Source: Fodinicurvata sediminis DSM 21159
Lineage (GTDB): Bacteria; Pseudomonadota; Alphaproteobacteria; Kiloniellales; DSM-21159
Direction of reading: 5' to 3'
DNA length: 64,000 nt
NCBI RefSeq assembly: GCF_000420625.1
Contig: NZ_ATVH01000015.1
Span: 124,001-188,000, forward strand
Shown: positions 57,497 through 64,000 of the stretch, in pieces
How the letters are laid out: each line of letters begins with the position of its first letter
Position numbering within the stretch: the first letter of the stretch is position 1
Notes under the pieces: generated by a model
What the model saw: the letters and a program-made list of their open reading frames with translations, nothing else
Databases searched by the model: none
What the model was told of the DNA's origin: nothing
Made by a program: the position numbers and the translations under genes

Positions 57497-58420
57497 GTGG
57501 TGGATACAACCGTCAGCCTGGACCAGGAGACAGACGCAAAGGGGCGTGTGCAGGATTATGTTACCCTGCTGAAGCCCCGTGTCATGTCGTTGGTGGTCTT
57601 TTCCGGCCTGGCCGGGCTGCTGGTGGCACCGGGTAGCCTTCATCCCCTGATCATGGCCGTGGCCGTGCTTTGCATCGCCATTGGTGCGGGTGCGGCCGGT
57701 GCCATCAACATGTGGTATGATCGCGATATCGATTCCGTCATGGAGCGCACGCGCGGACGCCCCATTGTCCTGGGACATGTGGCTCCACCCGAAGCACTTG
57801 CCTTTGGGGTGGTGCTATCATTGTTTTCCGTGATGCTGATGGGGCTGGCCGTCAACTGGACGGCAGCGGCCCTGCTGGCGTTGGCCAATGCCTTCTATGT
57901 CTTCGTCTATACGATCTGGCTGAAGCGGCGCACGCCGCAGAACATCGTGATCGGAGGTGCCGCCGGCGCCTTCCCGCCGATGATCGGCTGGGCTGCGGTG
58001 ACGGGCGGCGTATCCCTGGAATCGGTGGTGCTGTTCCTGATGATCTTCCTCTGGACCCCGCCGCATTTCTGGGCACTCGCCCTCTATCGCTCCGGCGATT
58101 ATGCGCGAGCCAACGTCCCCATGATGCCCGTGGTGGCTGGCGCCGATTCCACGAAATGGCAGATGCTGCTCTATACCCTGGTGCTGCTGCCCGTGGCTGT
58201 CCTGCCCAGCATTCTGGGAACCGCCGGCTGGATCTATGGGACTGCCGCCCTGGGACTTGGCGGGCTGTTCGTCCTCTGTGCCCTGCGGGTTCTGCGCGAT
58301 GAAAGCCATCGCGCAGCCAAGCAGATGTTTGCCTTTTCCATCCTGTATCTTTTCCTGCTGTTCGCTCTGCTGATCCTGGACCGCGCTCCAGGGCTTCTGA
58401 GTGGAAGCCTGCTGGCATAG
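57497..58420 (+). CDS. ctaB: Protoheme IX farnesyltransferase (heme O synthase)
   Basis: A 307-residue UbiA-type prenyltransferase with about nine helices. The two Asp-rich motifs are [19 protein letters not shown] and the later [27 protein letters not shown]-like sequence lies between. It attaches a farnesyl group to heme b to make heme O for the oxidase. Start is GTG at 57497. Sits between the structural genes and assembly factors of the oxidase. Confidence 0.96.
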   Translation: MVDTTVSLDQETDAKGRVQDYVTLLKPRVMSLVVFSGLAGLLVAPGSLHPLIMAVAVLCIAIGAGAAGAINMWYDRDIDSVMERTRGRPIVLGHVAPPEALAFGVVLSLFSVMLMGLAVNWTAAALLALANAFYVFVYTIWLKRRTPQNIVIGGAAGAFPPMIGWAAVTGGVSLESVVLFLMIFLWTPPHFWALALYRSGDYARANVPMMPVVAGADSTKWQMLLYTLVLLPVAVLPSILGTAGWIYGTAALGLGGLFVLCALRVLRDESHRAAKQMFAFSILYLFLLFALLILDRAPGLLSGSLLA

Positions 58421-58429
58421 GGAGCGGTC

Positions 58430-58573
58430 ATGTCCGGAGACGACAGGAACAGGCGTCCGGGAGATTCCAAGGTGCACCGTGCCAAGCGCGGCAAGAACCT
58501 TGCGATCCTGGCGGTGCTGGTTGCCTTTATCGTGATTGTCTACTTCGTCGCCGTCGTCAGGATGGGGGGCTAG
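58430..58573 (+). CDS. Small single-pass CtaF/CoxF-like protein
   Basis: A 47-residue protein: basic, polar N-terminus (MSGDDRNRRPGDSKVHRAKRGKN) and one helix (LAILAVLVAFIVIVYFVAVV). GGGAGCGG lies just before the ATG. Its place between ctaB and ctaG matches the tiny CtaF/CoxF-type proteins of alphaproteobacterial oxidase operons, probably an accessory or assembly subunit. It ends 3 bases before ctaG. Confidence 0.8.
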   Translation: MSGDDRNRRPGDSKVHRAKRGKNLAILAVLVAFIVIVYFVAVVRMGG

Positions 58574-58576
58574 ACC

Positions 58577-59194
58577 ATGTCCGCTTCGTCCGGAAAGAAC
58601 ACGCGCATCGCCCTGCTGCTGTCGGGGATTGTCTTCGGCATGGTTGGCCTCTCCTTCGCCGCTGTTCCGCTCTATGAGCTGTTTTGCCAGGTGACGGGCT
58701 TCGGGGGCACGACGCAGCGCGCCGAGGCAGGCGCTGATGCTGTTTCCGAGCGGGAGATGAAGGTTCGTTTCAACGCCGACGTGAACGGTGACCTGCCCTG
58801 GAGCTTTGCCGCCGAAGAACGCGAGGTGAAGGTGCGGGTTGGCGAGAACCGGCTGACCTTCTACAAGGCACGCAATGAATCGGACCAGGCGGTTACCGGG
58901 GTGGCCACCTTCAACGTGACGCCCACCAAGGCCGGACAGTACTTCAACAAGGTGGCCTGCTTCTGCTTTGACGAACAGAAGCTGCAGCCGGGCCAGGAAA
59001 TGGAAATGGGGGTCAGCTTCTTCGTCGACCCGGCGATCGAGGAGGATCCTAACCTGGACAACGTGAAGACCATTACATTGTCCTATACCTTTTTCCGCAG
59101 CCTTGACGAGATCGAGGATCCCGGCGAGGAAACGGAAATCAGCCGCCGTGAGGAGACCTCCGGCAAGACGGGCCGGGTGGCCAAAGTGAATTGA
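58577..59194 (+). CDS. ctaG: Cytochrome c oxidase assembly protein CtaG (Cox11)
   Basis: A 205-residue copper chaperone: one N-terminal helix (IALLLSGIVFGMVGLSFAAVPLYELFC) and a periplasmic domain with the copper motif VACFCFDEQ. NVTPTKAGQYFNKV and FFVDPAIEEDP are typical. It delivers copper to the CuB site of subunit I. It runs on from ctaF without gap. Confidence 0.96.
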   Translation: MSASSGKNTRIALLLSGIVFGMVGLSFAAVPLYELFCQVTGFGGTTQRAEAGADAVSEREMKVRFNADVNGDLPWSFAAEEREVKVRVGENRLTFYKARNESDQAVTGVATFNVTPTKAGQYFNKVACFCFDEQKLQPGQEMEMGVSFFVDPAIEEDPNLDNVKTITLSYTFFRSLDEIEDPGEETEISRREETSGKTGRVAKVN

Positions 59195-59255
59195 GTGAGC
59201 AACAGCGCGCGGCCTCTTGCCCAGGGGGCAGCGCCGACTGGGGGAACGAAGGAAC

Positions 59256-60089
59256 ATGAGTGAAGCACACGGCAAACCGAACCATCCCTATCACCTGGTT
59301 GATCCCAGCCCCTGGCCGCTGATCGGCGCGATCTCGGGGGGTGTCCTGGCCGTTGGGACCGTGTTCTTCATGCACGGGGAAGGGGCCTGGCTGATGGCCC
59401 TGGGGATCCTGATGGTCATTGCCACCATGGTTGGCTGGTGGGCCCAGGTCATTCGCGAGGCGGTCGTGGAAGGCCATCACACCCCGGTCGTCCAGATCGG
59501 CCTGCGCTATGGCATGCTGCTGTTCATCGCCTCGGAGGTCATGTTTTTCGCAGCCTTCTTCTGGGCTTATTTCGACGCCAGCCTTTTTGCCGGCGAGGCC
59601 GCGCAACAGGCACGCGTGCAGCATACCGGCGGTGTCTGGCCGCCGGAGGGCGTCATCACCTTCAATCCCTGGGACCTGCCCTTCCTGAACACGCTGATCC
59701 TGCTGCTGTCCGGGTGCACCGTCACCTGGGCGCACCATGCGCTGCGCGAAGGCGACCGCAAGGGGCTGCTTCAGGGCCTTGGACTGACGGTCATCCTGGG
59801 TGTTCTCTTCACCTCGCTGCAGGCCTATGAGTACAGCCATGCCGCCTTCGGCTTCAGTGACGGCATCTATTCCTCGACCTTCTACATGGCCACCGGCTTC
59901 CACGGCTTCCACGTGATCGTCGGCACGATCTTCCTAGCGGTCTGCTGGCTGCGCGCCTATCGCGGGCATTTCAAGCCGGACCACCATTTCGGCTTCGAGG
60001 CCGCGGCCTGGTACTGGCACTTCGTTGACGTTGTCTGGTTGTTCCTGTTTGTCAGCATCTACTGGTGGGGTGCCGGCGTAACCCACTAG
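59256..60089 (+). CDS. ctaE: Cytochrome c oxidase subunit III
   Basis: A 277-residue subunit with seven helices: [19 protein letters not shown] start, [73 protein letters not shown] and [19 protein letters not shown]. The start at MSEAHG follows AAGGA; an upstream in-frame ATG is rejected. It supports proton pumping and complex stability. Last structural oxidase gene, followed by a strong hairpin. Confidence 0.97.
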   Translation: MSEAHGKPNHPYHLVDPSPWPLIGAISGGVLAVGTVFFMHGEGAWLMALGILMVIATMVGWWAQVIREAVVEGHHTPVVQIGLRYGMLLFIASEVMFFAAFFWAYFDASLFAGEAAQQARVQHTGGVWPPEGVITFNPWDLPFLNTLILLLSGCTVTWAHHALREGDRKGLLQGLGLTVILGVLFTSLQAYEYSHAAFGFSDGIYSSTFYMATGFHGFHVIVGTIFLAVCWLRAYRGHFKPDHHFGFEAAAWYWHFVDVVWLFLFVSIYWWGAGVTH

Positions 60090-60101
60090 CATCCTGATAC
60101 T

Positions 60102-60137
60102 GCCCGTCTGCCGGAGAGATTCCTTCGTCAGACGGGC
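60102..60137 (+). terminator. Attenuator-like hairpin between ctaE and DUF983
   Basis: Perfect 9-base stem GCCCGTCTG/CAGACGGGC with an 18-base loop, then TGGAGTTTCCTT, 12 bases past the ctaE stop. May partly end transcription before the DUF983-SURF1 tail. Confidence 0.5.
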
Positions 60138-60149
60138 TGGAGTTTCCTT

Positions 60150-60521
60150 ATGCATGACACGACTGTCTCTCCGCTTGGCGCAGGTCTTTCCTGCCGTTGT
60201 CCGCGGTGTGGCAGAGGGCGCTTGTTCAAAGGGTTCCTGACGGTCGTTGAGCATTGCTCCATCTGTAACCTGGACCTCAGAAAAGCCGACAGTGGCGATG
60301 GACCGGCGGTTTTCCTGACCCTTGTCCTCGGGACTCTTCTGGTCCCTTCCGCCCTGTTGCTGGAAGTCTCGACGGAACCGCCCCTGTGGGTTCATGCCCT
60401 GATCTGGCCTGTCGCGATCACGCTGGTTGCCAGCCTGTTGCTGCGCCCGTTCAAGGCCACGATGATCGCCTTGCAGTACAGGCACAGGGCCAGTGATTCC
60501 GGCACCGAGACCTACGACTGA
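60150..60521 (+). CDS. DUF983 membrane protein
   Basis: A 123-residue protein: zinc-ribbon-like CRCPRCGRGRLFKGFLTVVEHCSIC at the N-terminus (two CxxC pairs) and two membrane helices (AVFLTLVLGTLLVPSALLLEV, HALIWPVAITLVASLLL). DUF983 genes recur beside ctaE and SURF1 in alphaproteobacteria, so an oxidase assembly role is likely but unproven. Confidence 0.88.
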   Translation: MHDTTVSPLGAGLSCRCPRCGRGRLFKGFLTVVEHCSICNLDLRKADSGDGPAVFLTLVLGTLLVPSALLLEVSTEPPLWVHALIWPVAITLVASLLLRPFKATMIALQYRHRASDSGTETYD

Positions 60522-60526
60522 CTGCC

Positions 60527-61318
60527 GTGTCCTTCCGTCTTTCCCACTTGGCCTTTCGCCCGCGTCTCTGGCCCACGCTCCTGACCCTGCCGGTCTTGGC
60601 CGCGTTGCTGACCCTGGGATTCTGGCAGCTTGAGCGGCTTGCGTGGAAAGAGGCCCTGATTGCTGAACTGGCGGAACGTCGGGAAGCCGCGCCTATGCCT
60701 TTGGACGCCGCGCTGGAAGCGCCGCAGGAGCACGAATACCGCTCGGTCGCCTTGCAGGGGGAGTACCTACATGATGGTGAGCTTTACTGGCTGGCGCGCA
60801 CCCACGATTCCAAAAGCGGCTACCATGTCCTGACGCCCTTGAGACTGGCCGATGGGCGCGAGATTCTGGTGGACCGTGGATGGATGCCGGGTTCCGACCC
60901 CCAGGCGACGGTAGCGGAGATTGCACGTCCCGAGGGGCCACAGGAGTTGACCGCAGTTCTGCGTCAGGGGGGCTGGGGCGGCTCGAGCTGGTTGACCGAT
61001 TTCCTGCGTCCGGAGAACCGCCCGGCGGCGAACGAATGGCTCTGGTCCGACCTGCCGGCAATGGCCGAGGCGGCTGGACTGGAAGATCCGGTCACCCGCG
61101 CCTATGTCACCCTACTGCCCGAATCTTCCTCCTCGGACCGGCCGCTGGCGCAGGCCCCGCCGATCAACCTGAAGAACGACCATCTGGGTTATGCCATCAC
61201 CTGGTTCATCCTGGCTGGCGCCCTGGCTGTCATCTATCTTCTGTTTCATCTTCGCCCGCGATCTCGCCCTGGTCCTCGCGACGACGGGCCTCGGCCTTCC
61301 GGGCGGCATGCTGGATGA
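60527..61318 (+). CDS. SURF1 family oxidase assembly protein
   Basis: A 263-residue protein with two helices bracketing a periplasmic domain: LLTLPVLAALLTLGFWQLERL near the start, the SURF1 motifs YRSVALQGEYLHDGE, YHVLTPLRLADGREILVDRGWMP and NDHLGYAITWFILAGALAVIYL. GTG start at 60527. It helps heme a insertion into subunit I. The last ~30 residues beyond the final helix (RPRSRPGPRDDGPRPSGRHAG) overlap the convergent gene by 89 bases and may not be functional sequence. Confidence 0.92.
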   Translation: MSFRLSHLAFRPRLWPTLLTLPVLAALLTLGFWQLERLAWKEALIAELAERREAAPMPLDAALEAPQEHEYRSVALQGEYLHDGELYWLARTHDSKSGYHVLTPLRLADGREILVDRGWMPGSDPQATVAEIARPEGPQELTAVLRQGGWGGSSWLTDFLRPENRPAANEWLWSDLPAMAEAAGLEDPVTRAYVTLLPESSSSDRPLAQAPPINLKNDHLGYAITWFILAGALAVIYLLFHLRPRSRPGPRDDGPRPSGRHAG

Positions 61319-61778
61319 AGCTTATGACCTGAAGCGGAGTGCCCTGGAGAAAGGTCATGTCGATGTCAGCGCGTCCGCCGTCGCTGAGCACGACCTTGAC
61401 CCCGCGCATGAGAATCTGGCGCTTGGGGCTGGCCTCTTCCACCTCGTGCCAGGAAACCCAATCCCTGTCATCCAGGCGGCGATCCCGGAAGCCGTCCTGG
61501 GTCATCTCGAGGATTGGTTTTTCCAGCCGCTGGTCCAGGATCAGCTTGACGATCAGGTAGCCGGGCATGGAGATCAGGATGAGCGCGACCAGCCAACTGA
61601 TCTGTTCTTCCTCGTTGCCGCCGGAGGGTCCCACGATGGCGGCTACTCCGAAGATGACCAAGGCTGTAAGGATCACGAGGTGCGAGATGACCTTCACCTG
61701 GTCGAAGTTGAGTTCGAGGCTGTAGGGTTGCGGGGCATTGCGCGCCGAAGACTTGGTGTTAAACAGCGGAAGCTCCAT
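61230..61778 (-). CDS. Small membrane protein of unknown function, 3' end antisense to SURF1
   Basis: A 182-residue protein starting MELPLFNTKSSARNAP; longer upstream frames enter the opposing peptidase start region. Two helices (VKVISHLVILTALVIFGVAAIV, ISWLVALILISMPGYLIVKLI) are followed by a soluble domain: KPILEMTQDGFRDRRLDDRDWVSWHEVEEA, ILMRGVKVVLSDGG, ADIDMTFLQGTPLQVISFI, reminiscent of membrane-tethered PH-like proteins (STM3941 type), but the match is weak. Its 3' end overlaps SURF1 by 89 bases on the other strand. Confidence 0.6.
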   Translation of the reverse strand: MELPLFNTKSSARNAPQPYSLELNFDQVKVISHLVILTALVIFGVAAIVGPSGGNEEEQISWLVALILISMPGYLIVKLILDQRLEKPILEMTQDGFRDRRLDDRDWVSWHEVEEASPKRQILMRGVKVVLSDGGRADIDMTFLQGTPLQVISFIQHAARKAEARRREDQGEIAGEDETEDR

Positions 61779-61820
61779 CTGGCTGCGTGAAAACCGAACG
61801 GGATGAGGAAAGGGTACAGC

Positions 61821-63314
61821 GTGTCCGCATATCAGCAATTGCAACAGCGTTTCAAGCGCCATGGCTGCCTTGATGACGTTCTGGCCGTCCTGGGCTGGGA
61901 TACGGCGGCCAACATGCCGACCGGCGGCGCCGAGGTGCGTTCGGAACAATCAGCAGAGCTGGAGGTCCTGCAGCATGAACTGCTGACCGCAGCGGAAACC
62001 GGAGAATTGCTGGCCCAGGCAAAAGAGGAGCATGACCAGCTTGATGCTTGGCAGGCCGCGAATCTGCACGAAATGGAACGCCTCTGGCGCCACGCCACGG
62101 CTGTGCCGGCCGACCTGGTCGATGCCTTGTCGCGGGCGTCCCAGCGTTGCGAGATGGTCTGGCGCGAAGCGCGCCCCGCCTCGGATTTTACGCGCGTGCA
62201 GCCAGCCCTTCAGGAAGTATTGGAGCTTACCCGTCAATCGGCGCAGGCCAAGGCGCAGGCGCTTGACTGCAGCCTGTATGACGCCCTGTTGGACCAGTAC
62301 GAACCGGGTGGCAGCAGTGCGGAAGTGGACACGATCTTTCAGGACCTGGCAGGCTTCCTGCCGGATTTCCTGCCCCAGGTGCTGAAACAGCAGGCCCAAC
62401 AGCCCGAGGCGACCCTGCCGGACGGACCTTTCCCCCTGGACCGGCAGGAGGCCCTGGGGCGGCGTCTGATGCAGCAGGTGGGGTTCGATTTCACCCATGG
62501 CCGCCTGGACCGTTCGCTGCATCCCTTCTGCGGCGGTGTGCCCGATGACATACGCCTGACCACGCGCTATGACGAGGCCGATTTCGTCTCCTCGCTGATG
62601 GGCATCCTGCACGAGACGGGGCACGCCATGTACGAGCGGGGACTTCCCCCCGACTGGCGGCACCAGCCCGTGGGCATGGCGCGGGGTATGGCCCTGCACG
62701 AAAGCCAGAGCCTGATGGTCGAGATGCAGGCCTGCCGCAGCGATGCCTTCCTGAGCTATCTGGGGCCCTTGCTGGCCGAGACTTTCGCTGGCCCATCAGA
62801 GGTCTGGCAGACAGACAATCTGGCGCGCATCTATCGCAAGGTGGAGCCGGGCTTCATCCGTGTGGATGCGGATGAGGTGACCTATCCCGCCCATGTGATC
62901 CTGCGCTATCGCCTCGAGAAGGCGTTGATCGAGGGAGACATGTCCCTGGCCGACCTTCCGGCGGCCTGGAACGACGGCATGAGGGAACTTCTCGGAATCA
63001 CCCCGCCCGAGGACCGTGTGGGCTGCCTGCAGGACATTCACTGGTATGCCGGCGAGTGGGGCTATTTCCCCACCTATACCCTGGGGGCCATGATCGCCAC
63101 CCAGTTGTTCGATGCTGCACGCCAGGAGGTACCGGATGTGGAACAGTGCCTGAGGCAGGGGGATTTTGCACCGCTTATGGGATGGTTGAGACAGAACGTG
63201 CACGCCTGGGGCTCCTTCATGGAGACCGGCGCACTGCTGGAGGAAGTCACCGGCCGTCCGTTGGACCCCGAAACCTTCAAGGCGCATCTTCGCAATCGCT
63301 ACCTGGAAAAATGA
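61821..63314 (+). CDS. Carboxypeptidase Taq (M32) family metallopeptidase
   Basis: A 497-residue peptidase. The zinc motif is in GILHETGHAMYERG (HExxH), with the further ligand Glu in ALHESQSLMVEMQ. DDVLAVLGWDTAANMPTGGAEVRSEQ, HPFCGGVPDDIRLTTRYDE and the C-terminal YFPTYTLGAMIATQLFDAA are family hallmarks. The start is taken as GTG at 61821 after GGAAAGGG; an ATG 18 bases upstream is weaker. It removes residues from peptide C-termini in the cytoplasm. Confidence 0.95.
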   Translation: MSAYQQLQQRFKRHGCLDDVLAVLGWDTAANMPTGGAEVRSEQSAELEVLQHELLTAAETGELLAQAKEEHDQLDAWQAANLHEMERLWRHATAVPADLVDALSRASQRCEMVWREARPASDFTRVQPALQEVLELTRQSAQAKAQALDCSLYDALLDQYEPGGSSAEVDTIFQDLAGFLPDFLPQVLKQQAQQPEATLPDGPFPLDRQEALGRRLMQQVGFDFTHGRLDRSLHPFCGGVPDDIRLTTRYDEADFVSSLMGILHETGHAMYERGLPPDWRHQPVGMARGMALHESQSLMVEMQACRSDAFLSYLGPLLAETFAGPSEVWQTDNLARIYRKVEPGFIRVDADEVTYPAHVILRYRLEKALIEGDMSLADLPAAWNDGMRELLGITPPEDRVGCLQDIHWYAGEWGYFPTYTLGAMIATQLFDAARQEVPDVEQCLRQGDFAPLMGWLRQNVHAWGSFMETGALLEEVTGRPLDPETFKAHLRNRYLEK

Positions 63315-63420
63315 GGCCTTGTCTCGACAGGTCCGGACAGGCCTGCCGCGCAGGGGACAGCGTGACTCCAGGGTCCAGCGTGACTAGAGTAACCGGCATT
63401 TCAGACGGGCAGAGGGTATC

Positions 63421-64000
63421 TTGCGCTATTTCTCCACACGCGGCCATGCGCCGGTCCTGAGTTTCGACGACGTCCTGCTGACAGGACTGGCGCGCGACGG
63501 CGGTCTTTACCTGCCGGAGAGCTGGCCCCAGTTGTCACCCGAGATGCTGCGATCACTTTCGGGGGCGCCCTACGCCGAAGTGGCGCGACAGGTTATGGCG
63601 CCCTTCGTGGCCGGCTCCGCCATCGAGGAAGACTTCGGGCAACTGGTAGCGGAGGCCTATGCCGACTTCGAGCATGCCAGCGTGACACCCTTGCGTCAGC
63701 TGGATCCCGATCTCTGGCTGATGGAGCTTTTCAACGGGCCGACGCTCGCCTTCAAGGACGTGGCCCTGCAGTTGCTGGGGCGCTTGTTCGACGCTGTCCT
63801 TGAGGCGCGCGGCGAGCGCCTGACCATCGTGGGCGCGACGTCAGGCGACACCGGATCGGCGGCCATAGAGGCCTGCCGCGACCGGGAGCGGGTGGATATC
63901 TTCATCCTGCACCCCCATGGCCGGACTTCGGAGGTCCAGCGCCGGCAGATGACCACGGTGGAGGCGTCCAACGTCCACAACATTGCGGTCGAGGGCACCT
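63421..64000 (+). CDS. thrC: Threonine synthase, N-terminal part (cut by window edge)
   Basis: About 193 residues are visible: YFSTRGHAPVLSFDDVLLTGLARDGGLYLPESWPQLS, and the PLP lysine in NGPTLAFKDVALQLLG, then TIVGATSGDTGSAAIEACRDRERV. It converts phosphohomoserine to threonine. The start is TTG at 63421 with AGAGGG upstream; sequence similarity to the family begins exactly there. The C-terminal part is beyond the right edge. Confidence 0.95.
   Translation, partial: MRYFSTRGHAPVLSFDDVLLTGLARDGGLYLPESWPQLSPEMLRSLSGAPYAEVARQVMAPFVAGSAIEEDFGQLVAEAYADFEHASVTPLRQLDPDLWLMELFNGPTLAFKDVALQLLGRLFDAVLEARGERLTIVGATSGDTGSAAIEACRDRERVDIFILHPHGRTSEVQRRQMTTVEASNVHNIAVEGT

Noticed and set aside
63350-63390. 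Direct repeat CAGCGTGACT (two copies) before thrC
   Set aside because: Only 10 bases, no promoter or structural context; probably chance.

Overview
The window is GC-rich, densely packed chromosomal DNA from an alphaproteobacterium, most likely a Rhodospirillales/Rhodovibrionales-type organism. This is an inference from gene content and order: an aerobic-type CobS/CobT cobaltochelatase pair behind a J-domain gene, an atpHAGDC operon without the F0 genes, a ctaC-D-B-F-G-E/DUF983/SURF1 aa3-oxidase cluster, malyl-CoA lyase, and rplU-rpmA-obgE-proBA-nadD-rsfS-rlmH. I see no transposon, prophage, CRISPR array or rRNA. Both edges cut genes: polA on the left and thrC on the right.

Layout. 1-3.9 kb: 5' part of polA, a zinc-finger microprotein, an ABC ATPase without a permease, and a lipoprotein hydrolase. 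4.0-5.4 kb: tRNA-Arg(CCG), then an islet with a nucleotidyltransferase-fold gene behind an array of inverted repeats. 5.4-11.3 kb: DoxX, DUF2061, cobT, cobS, J-domain protein, DMT transporter, bolA. 11.4-19.8 kb: CsgG-like lipoprotein, DUF2889, CBS protein, CNNM/CorC protein, aroB-aroK, a single-pass microprotein, a secreted helical protein and xerD. 19.9-23.9 kb: malyl-CoA lyase, a frameshifted alpha/beta hydrolase, and tenA-thiY behind a TPP riboswitch. 23.9-29.2 kb: the F1 ATP synthase operon behind a long, strongly foldable leader. 29.4-30.2 kb: a ferritin-like protein. 30.3-42.1 kb: thirteen co-directional minus-strand genes running from rplU to rppH (ribosome, GTPase, proline, NAD, ribosome silencing, then envelope genes gpmA-envC-ctpA-yibQ). 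42.3-47.3 kb: an envelope block with a very large secreted protein of unknown function, a DUF218 protein and an L,D-transpeptidase. 47.4-54.7 kb: an RND efflux pair, tldD and DUF3422. 54.7-61.3 kb: the cytochrome c oxidase cluster. 61.2-64 kb: a small membrane protein, an M32 carboxypeptidase and threonine synthase.

The genes form recognisable working units: ATP synthase and cytochrome oxidase (respiratory energy), TPP-controlled thiamin salvage, shikimate and proline synthesis, and cell-wall remodelling (EnvC, CtpA, YibQ, L,D-transpeptidase). The least explained parts are the 1145-residue secreted protein, the nucleotidyltransferase islet with its four alternating half-sites, and three leader RNAs that fold convincingly by eye (ahead of atpH, rplU and ctaC). 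Many genes here start at TTG or GTG with a strong Shine-Dalgarno, and I moved starts accordingly. All domain calls are from reading sequence; no database search was run.
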